From Balneolales bacterium (GTDB lineage Bacteria > Bacteroidota > Rhodothermia > Balneolales > HLUCCA01), in contig JAIUMT010000188.1 of the NCBI GenBank assembly GCA_022565415.1, positions 1 through 6,488 of the forward strand: 6,488 nucleotides of DNA, written 5' to 3'. This document shows, piece by piece, positions 1 through 5,666 of this stretch (position 1 is its first letter; every line of letters begins with the position of its first letter). The notes beneath the pieces were generated by a model. It was not told the DNA's origin. It saw only the letters and a list, made by a program, of their open reading frames with translations, and made no database searches. Position numbers and translations under genes: made by a program.

Positions 1-102
1 GATCCCTATTATGATGAACTCGAAGGATTTCAAGTCGTTTTCGACATCATTCATAGGAGTTGCCAAAATCTTTTAGCTGAGCTGAGGAAAGACATTAAAT
101 AG
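1..102 (+). CDS. Low-molecular-weight protein tyrosine phosphatase, C-terminal end only
   Basis: Frame 1 is open from the first base to a TAG at 100-102 and encodes 33 residues beginning DPYYDELEGFQVVFDII and ending in a Leu-rich, charged helix. In the low-molecular-weight phosphotyrosine phosphatase family the general-acid loop has the form DP(Y/F/W)Y, followed by a 'GF..VFD' helix and a C-terminal amphipathic helix, which is what is seen here. The Asp encoded by bases 1-3 would be the general acid that protonates the leaving tyrosine. The CX5R(S/T) phosphate-binding loop lies near the N terminus in this family and so is outside the window. These enzymes dephosphorylate phosphotyrosine or small phosphoesters in the cytoplasm; the substrate cannot be told from this fragment. 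It is the same strand as the genes downstream, but a strong hairpin and about 140 bases separate it from the next gene, so it probably belongs to a different transcript. Confidence 0.8.
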   Translation, partial: DPYYDELEGFQVVFDIIHRSCQNLLAELRKDIK

Positions 103-134
103 GATTATTGCGAGGGGGTGGCTCGCAATAATCC
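102..134 (+). terminator. Perfect 13-bp hairpin at the end of the phosphatase gene; probable transcript-end structure
   Basis: GGATTATTGCGAG (102-114) and CTCGCAATAATCC (122-134) are perfect reverse complements around the 7-base loop GGGGTGG. The first stem base is also the last base of the phosphatase stop codon. Position and stem strength suggest a terminator or a 3'-end stabiliser. No run of T follows (next bases ACTGCCAAAC), so it is not a textbook intrinsic terminator. A dispersed palindromic repeat is the alternative. Confidence 0.5.
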
Positions 135-190
135 ACTGCCAAACTCATACTTTCAATACAAATCCCATCCGAAACACTATTCTCAGACAC

Positions 191-220
191 TTTGACGTTA
201 TTTTTGTAATTTGATATGTT
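191..220 (+). promoter_or_regulatory. Candidate promoter for the TPR-DUF4292-EnvC unit
   Basis: TATTTTTG at 199-206 matches the Bacteroidetes -7 consensus TAnnTTTG exactly, but no good -33 TTTG stands at the usual distance. The same stretch also offers TTGACG (192-197), a 17-base spacer and TATGTT (215-220), close to a classical sigma-70 promoter. Either reading places transcription start roughly at 213-228. That is too late for an ordinary leader before the ATG at 216 but fits a short leader before the ATG at 243. Prediction by eye only. Confidence 0.3.
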
Positions 221-242
221 ATCGCACATTAAATCAGTTTTC

Positions 243-1979
243 ATGCAACGTCTCATCCTAGTTTTATTAACATTCGCACTCGTAACAGCCTGTTCATCAA
301 CGAGAGAAACATCGTCATCTGACACACAAATTCCAGTTTCTACCAGAACCGTTGCCGAGTATAGCGAAGAAGACATCATGCGGGCGAAATCCTTCTACAT
401 TCAAGGCATAACGGCCTTCGAAATGCAGGATTTCAACACGGCCCTCGACCAACTTACCATGTCGTACATTATTGTACCCGACGATGCCGGCGTGAATTTT
501 GCTCTCGCTGATGCATACATGTATCTGAGCGACTTCACAAACGCAGTTTTCTACGCAACCGAAGCCATCGATATTGATCCGGCTAATAAATGGTACCACG
601 TTAAGTTGGCCGAAATCTACATCCGCGACGGACAAGAAGCCAATGCCGTTACCGCACTCGAACGCGCAACTTCCTACTTCCCAAAAGACATTGACCTCCT
701 GATAATTAAGGCAGGTACACTCACGGAAATTGGCGAGTACAAAGCCTCAAACGACGTTTACGAGCGAATTGCGGCAATCTCCGGGCCTGACTTACAGCTA
801 TATTTCCAGCAATATCGCAATTACGTGATGTTGGAAGACGTCGATGGCGCCACGAAGATTATGGAAAGTGCCGTTAAGATGGAACCCGACAATCCCACCC
901 TCATCCAAATGTTGGGCAATTTGTACCTCGAAGATGAGCAGTACGAAAAAGCGCTCGAACTGTACGAAAAGGCTTTGGGAAATGGTATTACTCAGCCCGA
1001 GATCAAAATCGGCCTCACCGATCTGTACATTCAACAAGGAAAATGGGATGAAGCCACCGCTTTTATCCGTGAAATGATTGAGGACCCGATGGTGCTTCAG
1101 CCGGTAAAAAACGAGCTGATGCAATTCGTAATGAGTCAGTTCATGAGCGATTCTTCGAGTCCGGCCATGCGCCATAATACCATGACCATTATTGAGGCAT
1201 ATTCTGAGGCCTTCCCCGAAGATCCCGATGCACTTGCCCTGGCTGCTGACTTTTACCTCATCATCGAAGACGATGAAAATGCCCTCATCAAACTGCGAGA
1301 AACCGTTCGGTTGATGCCCGAAAATGAGCCGGCATGGCGCCAATTGGTTCAACTTTACTACAGCGAGAGTCAGTTTGAAGAAATAATTGCCATTTCGGAT
1401 GAAGCCGAGCGCTGGGTCCCCGAAGACGCATTTATTCGATTTTTTATCGGCATGGCTTACTCGTTTACAGATGATACCGAAAATGCAATTTCCTGGCTGA
1501 ATCAGGCTACAGAAGTCCCCGCCCGACCCAATTTCAAATCTGTAGTGTGGGGTGTGCTCGGAGACACCTATCAGCAGGCCGACAACTGGCCTCAGGCCGT
1601 AAATGCGTACGAAGAGGCCATAGCACTGGATCCGGACAATTCCACGGCACTTAACAATTACGCGTATTATTTATCGGTTCGAAATGAAAATTTGCAAACT
1701 GCTTATGAAATGTCCCTGCGCGCCGTGTCCATGGAACCAAACAACTCCTCCTATTTAGACACTCTCGGATGGATTTACTTCAAAAAAGGAAATTACGCCA
1801 AGGCTCGTGAGCATATCACAGCTGCAATCGAAAACGGTGGTAATAGTGCAACAATTTTGGAGCACATGGGCGACGTATACGACAAACTCGACGACTCGGA
1901 AAACGCTCTGAAATGGTGGGAACAAGCGTTCGAAGCTGACCCTTCTCGTGTGTACCTGCTCGACCGAATCGAAGGATAA
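243..1979 (+). CDS. TPR-repeat lipoprotein, probably periplasmic face of the outer membrane
   Basis: A 578-residue protein. The start at 243 gives a compact lipoprotein signal MQRLILVLLTFALVTAC, with the lipidated Cys at residue 17. An upstream in-frame ATG at 216 would add nine residues and is less likely, given the candidate promoter position. After a short Ser/Thr-rich linker (about 18-42) the protein is nearly all tetratricopeptide repeats. About seven units run from residue 46 to 283, a less regular helical stretch covers roughly 284-325, and about seven more units run from 330 to 570. Typical ends are 'AIDIDPANKW', 'AIALDPDNS' and 'AVSMEPNNS'. The last three repeats, with LNNYAYYLS near 470 and YLDTLGWIYFKKG near 504, resemble a signature common in bacterial envelope TPR proteins. 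TPR solenoids bind partner proteins, so a scaffold role is inferred; no enzymatic motif is visible. It is the first gene of a tight unit, with the DUF4292 lipoprotein starting 7 bases after its stop, and the two are probably co-transcribed. The partner is unknown. Confidence 0.88.
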   Translation: MQRLILVLLTFALVTACSSTRETSSSDTQIPVSTRTVAEYSEEDIMRAKSFYIQGITAFEMQDFNTALDQLTMSYIIVPDDAGVNFALADAYMYLSDFTNAVFYATEAIDIDPANKWYHVKLAEIYIRDGQEANAVTALERATSYFPKDIDLLIIKAGTLTEIGEYKASNDVYERIAAISGPDLQLYFQQYRNYVMLEDVDGATKIMESAVKMEPDNPTLIQMLGNLYLEDEQYEKALELYEKALGNGITQPEIKIGLTDLYIQQGKWDEATAFIREMIEDPMVLQPVKNELMQFVMSQFMSDSSSPAMRHNTMTIIEAYSEAFPEDPDALALAADFYLIIEDDENALIKLRETVRLMPENEPAWRQLVQLYYSESQFEEIIAISDEAERWVPEDAFIRFFIGMAYSFTDDTENAISWLNQATEVPARPNFKSVVWGVLGDTYQQADNWPQAVNAYEEAIALDPDNSTALNNYAYYLSVRNENLQTAYEMSLRAVSMEPNNSSYLDTLGWIYFKKGNYAKAREHITAAIENGGNSATILEHMGDVYDKLDDSENALKWWEQAFEADPSRVYLLDRIEG

Positions 1980-1986
1980 ATCATTC

Positions 1987-2736
1987 ATGAAACACGTACT
2001 TTTTATTGTTGTTCTGATGGTAGCCCTGGCAGGATGTACTCCCCGACCGGTAACCATCGAGCAAGACAATAACTTCACCTCCAGCAACCGCAATCCCCAG
2101 GAAATTCTGGATCTGGTTACCAGTAATCGTCCGTTGATTAACTCTTTGAGCGGACGAGCGCGGGCGCAGTTCAGCACCCCGGGAAGCAGCGAACGCTCGA
2201 CCGTTCAGTACGGAAGCGACAGGGACCGAAGCCTGCTGACATTTCGAAACAGTTTGGGCATCGAGGCCGGACGGCTTTTAGTAGAAACCGACAGTGTGAC
2301 CTTATTCAATCGAATTGACCAGGTAGTGCAGAAAGTTGGAAGCCAAAATCAGGACATCTTGCTAGACAACGGCTATTATGCAGTGAATATGTTAAATGTG
2401 CTGAATCCGGATTTAACACAATTGAGACCACGACGCGTGTCTGAAAATGCTACATCCTGGAGGATTACCTTCGACGATAACACGCAAATGGTGTTCGATA
2501 AAGAAACCTACGTGCTCACCAGTGTTCAGTATTATGTTCAAAGTCCGATTGCATTTTCGACCTACCTATTTGCCAACCATACAGACGTTAATGGCTATCC
2601 CCTGCCACGAAATGTGCAGATATTGAGCAACGACAAAAAATCAAGTATTTTTCTGACTATGCAGTCATATGAGGTAAACCCGCCAGGGCTCAATCTCGAT
2701 TTAGAAATCCCCTCCCACATCCGTGTGATAAACTAA
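1987..2736 (+). CDS. DUF4292-family lipoprotein
   Basis: A 249-residue protein. The ATG at 1987 directly opens the lipoprotein signal MKHVLFIVVLMVALAGC (lipobox LAGC, Cys17). A longer reading from 1948 would put 13 polar residues ahead of the signal and overlap the upstream gene, so it is rejected. GAAGGA at 1971-1976 is a possible ribosome site about 10 bases upstream, unusually good for this window. The mature part carries the pattern I associate with DUF4292: 'INSLSGRARAQF' (about residues 50-61), 'SLGIEAGRLLVETDSVTLFNR' (about 88-108, an alternating beta pattern), then further strand-like segments to the end. From memory the family is linked to the LolA/LolB/LppX-type half-barrel fold that holds lipids or lipoprotein acyl chains; a transport or chaperone role is inference. 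It follows the TPR lipoprotein by 7 bases and its stop overlaps the EnvC-like start (TAATG). The function of the family is not established to my knowledge. Confidence 0.8.
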   Translation: MKHVLFIVVLMVALAGCTPRPVTIEQDNNFTSSNRNPQEILDLVTSNRPLINSLSGRARAQFSTPGSSERSTVQYGSDRDRSLLTFRNSLGIEAGRLLVETDSVTLFNRIDQVVQKVGSQNQDILLDNGYYAVNMLNVLNPDLTQLRPRRVSENATSWRITFDDNTQMVFDKETYVLTSVQYYVQSPIAFSTYLFANHTDVNGYPLPRNVQILSNDKKSSIFLTMQSYEVNPPGLNLDLEIPSHIRVIN

Positions 2737-4103
2737 TGCAACGAATTGTACCTTTTTTATTGGTTTTGTTTGTGTTGATGCCGGTTAGTGAGTTGTTTTC
2801 GCAAGACTACGATCGAATTCGGCGCGAGCTTCGCGAGCGGCAAACGGAAACCAACCAGGAAATCCGGACGTTGCAACAGCTCATTACCCAGTACGAGCAG
2901 GAAATCCGCCAAACCGACGACCAATACGAAAGCTTATATCAGGAATTTCAGGAGCTGGAAAGGGAAATTTCGGTGCGCGATGCAATTATTCGGTCGCTTC
3001 AGACGCAAGGACGTCAGATAAACGAAGAAATGAATGTGATTCAGCGGGAAATCAGAACAAATCGTGACGATCTTGAGCGTCTTATCGAAACATATCAGGC
3101 GAGCTTGACTTACCTTTACAAACACGGTCGAGTGCCCGAACTGGCCTACATTTTCACATCGGGATCATTTAATCAGATGTTGGTGCGATCGTTTTATTTG
3201 CAACGATTTCAGGAGCAGCGCGAACGTCAGGCCGCTGCAATTGAGGAAAAACAGGAAGAACTTCGTGTGAAGGAGGAAGAATTGGCCGGTGCCCGGGAGG
3301 ATGTAAACCGAAATTTGGCCCAAACTCGAACGGCCCGTGAAGGACTTAGCGAAACCCGTCGCCGTCAGGACCAGACCATAGTTCGATTGCGCGAAAACCG
3401 GGAGCAAACCCAACAGAAATTAGAAGATTCTCGCAGGGCGGTTCAAAATCTGAACAACATTTTGAACAACACGATTGCCGAATTGGAACGTGTTCAGCGT
3501 GAAGAAGAAGAGCGAATTCGGGCTCTGGAAGCTGAGCGATTACGACGACTTGCCGAAGCCCGGCGCATTCAGGATGCAGCCGAACGCGAGCGTGAAGTGG
3601 CGCGTTACTCAGAGCCTGTGACCAGGACGTCATCAGCCCCAACACGCGAAGCTCTGGCCGTGCTCGAATTGTCGTTTGTGCGCAGTAAAGGATCGATGCG
3701 TTGGCCCGTTACTGGAGTAATTACCCAAGAGTTCGGCTATCGGATAAATCCGGTGAGCCGAACCCGAATTCCGAGTCCGGGAATTGAAATCACAGCCGAC
3801 GAAGCGAGTTCCGTTTATGCGATTCACGACGGATATGTATCGCAGATTTACCGTGGCGTGCCCGATTTTGGCGACATGATTATCATCAAGCATGGGGAAT
3901 CGTATTACACCGTATATACAAATTTCAGCAATATTCAGGCGGTTCAAGACATGTATGTTCGTGAGGGCGATATTATTGGTCAGTCGGGCACGCGGACATC
4001 CGAGCGAGGAAGCACCCTGTACTTCATGGTTAGGCGGAGCGGGGCAGATAGCAATTTGAATCCGGTGGAGTGGATTCGGAAGCAGGAATCTGCGACGCGG
4101 TAA
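2736..4103 (+). CDS. EnvC-like murein hydrolase activator: coiled coil plus inactive LytM (M23) domain
   Basis: A 455-residue protein. A Sec signal peptide (about 1-22, MQRIVPFLLVLFVLMPVSEL then FS/QDYD) is followed by a long Arg/Glu/Gln-rich coiled coil (about 25-295). A C-terminal LytM/M23 domain begins at RWPVTGVITQEFGYRINP (residue 322) and ends near 452. The catalytic set is missing. The usual HxGxD reads SPGIE, with Ser347 and Glu351 in place of the zinc ligands His and Asp. The 'YxHL' His is Asn396 (YTNF). The HLH of 'GPHLHFE' is Thr427-Leu-Tyr429 (GSTLYFM). This matches the EnvC type, in which a non-catalytic LytM domain switches on cell-wall amidases under control of FtsEX through the coiled coil. 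That partner set is inferred from the family, since neither ftsEX nor an amidase is in view. ATG overlaps the upstream stop by one base, and I see no Shine-Dalgarno, so translation is probably coupled to the DUF4292 gene. An automatic label of 'peptidase M23' would be misleading. Confidence 0.87.
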   Translation: MQRIVPFLLVLFVLMPVSELFSQDYDRIRRELRERQTETNQEIRTLQQLITQYEQEIRQTDDQYESLYQEFQELEREISVRDAIIRSLQTQGRQINEEMNVIQREIRTNRDDLERLIETYQASLTYLYKHGRVPELAYIFTSGSFNQMLVRSFYLQRFQEQRERQAAAIEEKQEELRVKEEELAGAREDVNRNLAQTRTAREGLSETRRRQDQTIVRLRENREQTQQKLEDSRRAVQNLNNILNNTIAELERVQREEEERIRALEAERLRRLAEARRIQDAAEREREVARYSEPVTRTSSAPTREALAVLELSFVRSKGSMRWPVTGVITQEFGYRINPVSRTRIPSPGIEITADEASSVYAIHDGYVSQIYRGVPDFGDMIIIKHGESYYTVYTNFSNIQAVQDMYVREGDIIGQSGTRTSERGSTLYFMVRRSGADSNLNPVEWIRKQESATR

Positions 4104-4281
4104 GAGGCACGGTGGTTGTAATTTAAAATGTGGCTAACGCGGAGTGGTGGCAAAATCTAGACCGCGGTTGTGAGCATTATAAAATGTGCAATGTAGGGCG
4201 GTCATATGCAATTCAAAATCGGCATGCTAGTAAGTAGCCAAGGTGAGGCACGGTGGTACTATTTATTAAAATTATGGCATG
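4104..4281. repeat. Degenerate AAAAT-centred repeat block with a 13-bp direct repeat
   Basis: GAGGCACGGTGGT occurs at 4104-4116, directly after the EnvC stop, and again at 4245-4257. Similarity continues past the 13 bases to an AAAAT followed by TGGC. Between them further AAAAT cores stand at 4152, 4181 and 4215, besides those at 4125 and 4268. Spacings are 27, 29, 34 and 53 bases, the last close to two periods. Most cores have a GGTGG, GGTTG or GCGGT element about 8-17 bases before them and G/C-rich GTGGC, GTGC or CGGC after them. No convincing coding frame spans the block. It looks like a decayed tandem array or the remains of an inserted element; its function is unknown. Confidence 0.45.
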
Positions 4282-4337
4282 ACCAAGTCAAGAAGCGCAC
4301 TTTCTGCAATACTATCGCTCGACACCTCGAATTTTCA

Positions 4338-4345
4338 TATATTTG
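4338..4345 (+). promoter_or_regulatory. Candidate -7 box (TATATTTG) for the membrane protein-scpB pair
   Basis: TATATTTG matches the Bacteroidetes -7 element TAnnTTTG at every fixed position. It lies 36 bases before the ATG at 4382, so a start site near 4352 would give a leader of about 30 bases. No clear -33 TTTG is seen 19-22 bases upstream, which keeps confidence low. Confidence 0.35.
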
Positions 4346-4381
4346 AAGCTTGACCAATTTTGAGCTAAATCAATCTAACTG

Positions 4382-4801
4382 ATGCCGAATTATCCGCGCA
4401 TGTTTGCTTACGCCACGGGCACATTCACCATTGGCGTAATCGTTTATATATTTTCCGGAATTTTCATCCCTTTTTTGGAACGCCCCGACTGGATCGGAAC
4501 TACCTTCATGGTAGCTTATGGCATCATTTATGCCAGCGTAACCTCGGGAATCGCCAAACGCTTCATCCGAAAATCGTTGGTATCCTTCGGATTTCCGTAC
4601 ATTTTGCCTCCGATTATTGCAGGTCCGGCCATTGTGATTTCGGAACTCAAAGAAGAATTCGCGACGGTACAGACGCAGATTACCTTTGGCGTAGTTTTGA
4701 TTTTGGGAGCTGCCATTGGCGCGTATTTGGGGATAAAAGCGGGACATAAAAAGCGGGCTGAATTTATAGAACAGGCGAAATCCGGGCAGAATCACAATTA
4801 A
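4382..4801 (+). CDS. Small four-helix integral membrane protein, family not recognised
   Basis: A 139-residue protein with four hydrophobic segments long enough to cross the membrane, at about residues 10-32, 38-58, 66-87 and 98-119. The loops are short: RPDW between helices 1 and 2, the basic AKRFIRKS between 2 and 3, and the acidic ELKEEF between 3 and 4. The C-terminal tail is basic and polar (HKKRAEF then QAKSGQNHN). The cluster AKRFIRK and the basic tail suggest, by the positive-inside rule, that both ends and the 2-3 loop face the cytoplasm. There is no catalytic or ligand-binding motif I know, and no Shine-Dalgarno precedes the ATG. The next gene, scpB, starts 11 bases after the stop, so the two are probably co-transcribed, but that says little about function. 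The gene is supported by its clean membrane topology and the close spacing to scpB. An antisense frame over almost the same interval is a shadow. Confidence 0.75.
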   Translation: MPNYPRMFAYATGTFTIGVIVYIFSGIFIPFLERPDWIGTTFMVAYGIIYASVTSGIAKRFIRKSLVSFGFPYILPPIIAGPAIVISELKEEFATVQTQITFGVVLILGAAIGAYLGIKAGHKKRAEFIEQAKSGQNHN

Positions 4802-4812
4802 TCGAACATCTG

Positions 4813-5475
4813 ATGGAAAACGAGTCTACTTACGAATCTGGCGTCACCATACCATCCATCGTTGAAGCTATGATATTTGCCAGTCCGGAGCCGCTTCGGG
4901 CTGAGGAAATCGTTAAGGCATTGATTCGCGAAGACGAGACCCTCGAGATTGAGCCAACCGAGATCGCCGGAATCATATACAAACTGAACGCAGAGTACAT
5001 CGAATCCGGGCGCAGGTTCTCCATCGTGCACCGCGGGCGCGGATACACCTTCGCCACTGGAAGCGCGTTTCATACCTGGTTGCAATTTATTCAGCACGAA
5101 AACACCTCCAGAAAAATCTCCCAGTCGGCCATCGAAACATTGGCAATCATTGCTTACAAGCAGCCCATAACCAAGCCCGAAATCGAACAAATTCGAGGGG
5201 TGGACTCGAGTTATATCGTCCGGACCCTGATGGAAAAGAAACTCATCGCTGTATCGGGGAGGCGCGATTCGCCCGGCAAGCCCCTGCTATACAAAACATC
5301 CGACACCTTCCTGCTTCACTTTGGCATCAAATCGGTCGATGAATTGCCGAAACCACGCGAAATCGACGAAATTTTGAAGGATGACGACATGGCTGAGCAC
5401 CGTCAGTTGTTGCTTGAACTTCGAGCGCAACTAGATCCGGGTGGGGAAAGTGATTCATCGGAGAGTAAAGAGTAG
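4813..5475 (+). CDS. scpB: Segregation and condensation protein B (SMC-ScpAB complex)
   Basis: A 220-residue protein with the ScpB architecture of two winged-helix domains. The first (about 12-85) opens with SIVEAMIFASPEPLRAEEIV. The second (about 98-170) carries the family signature SQSAIETLAIIAYKQPITK, then 'RGVDSSYIVRTLMEKKLI' and 'GRRDSPGKPLLYKTSDTFL', ending HFGIKSVDELP. The tail from about 185 is acidic and Ser-rich. ScpB dimers bind the kleisin ScpA, which bridges the SMC ATPase heads, and the complex acts on the nucleoid in chromosome compaction and segregation. Length is at the upper end of normal for the family because of the tail. The usual partner gene scpA is not adjacent; the upstream neighbour is an unrelated membrane protein 11 bases away. 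The pseudouridine synthase gene often found after scpB is also absent, and a convergent Rpn-like gene occupies that side. Confidence 0.95.
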   Translation: MENESTYESGVTIPSIVEAMIFASPEPLRAEEIVKALIREDETLEIEPTEIAGIIYKLNAEYIESGRRFSIVHRGRGYTFATGSAFHTWLQFIQHENTSRKISQSAIETLAIIAYKQPITKPEIEQIRGVDSSYIVRTLMEKKLIAVSGRRDSPGKPLLYKTSDTFLLHFGIKSVDELPKPREIDEILKDDDMAEHRQLLLELRAQLDPGGESDSSESKE

Positions 5476-5504
5476 GATTGACCCTGCAGAAATTAATAAT
5501 TCTA

Positions 5505-5526
5505 TTCCCTGACAAACTTTTGGGAA
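5505..5526. other. Short inverted repeat 30 bases after scpB
   Basis: TTCCC (5505-5509) and GGGAA (5522-5526) can pair around a 12-base loop. The stem is only five base pairs and no T run follows, so a role in ending the scpB transcript is only a possibility. Confidence 0.15.
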
Positions 5527-5572
5527 ACTATCATAAATCTATCTTGAAATAACATATTTTAGTAGACACACG

Positions 5573-5612
5573 ATTCCTTAAGTTCACTCGCAATCAATAA
5601 CGTGAAAGGAAT
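5573..5612. other. Imperfect inverted repeat between convergent genes
   Basis: ATTCCT (5573-5578) pairs with AGGAAT (5607-5612) and TTCAC (5583-5587) with GTGAA (5602-5606). This gives 11 base pairs with a four-base bulge (TAAG) on one side and a 14-base loop. It lies in the AT-rich gap between scpB and the minus-strand Rpn-like gene, where a two-way terminator would be expected, but there is no clear T tract. The rest of 5476-5666 shows nothing else I can support. Confidence 0.25.
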
Positions 5613-5666
5613 TCGTTCTTAGATGCTCATCCCCTTAAAAGGTAGTTTTTTAGGAAGCGTACTAGT

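Noticed and set aside
844..1077. Plus-strand 77-codon frame inside the TPR gene
   Set aside because: It is a shifted-frame shadow of a well-supported TPR region, with no independent signal.
1948..1986. Upstream start (MCTCSTESKDKSF) for the DUF4292 lipoprotein
   Set aside because: It would place a polar stretch before the lipoprotein signal and overlap the TPR gene. ATG 1987 gives a normal 17-residue signal with a ribosome site upstream.
4131..4175. Integron attC-like site (GGCTAACGC ... CCGCGGTTGTGAGC, partly complementary)
   Set aside because: The complementary arms are short (about 7 bp with a bulge) and the cores do not fit RYYYAAC/GTTRRRY. No integrase or cassette gene is present.
4104..4281. 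CRISPR array
   Set aside because: The repeat units are degenerate, the spacings are unequal (27-53), there is no constant repeat of 25-37 bases, and no cas gene is present.
4370..4795. Minus-strand 141-codon frame
   Set aside because: It mirrors the membrane protein at 4382-4801, which has coherent helices and scpB-linked spacing. The antisense product is a low-complexity polar sequence.
5633..5656. Terminator at CCTTAAAAGG followed by a T run
   Set aside because: The arms CCTT/AAGG leave a two-base loop, which cannot form a hairpin. The T run alone is not enough.
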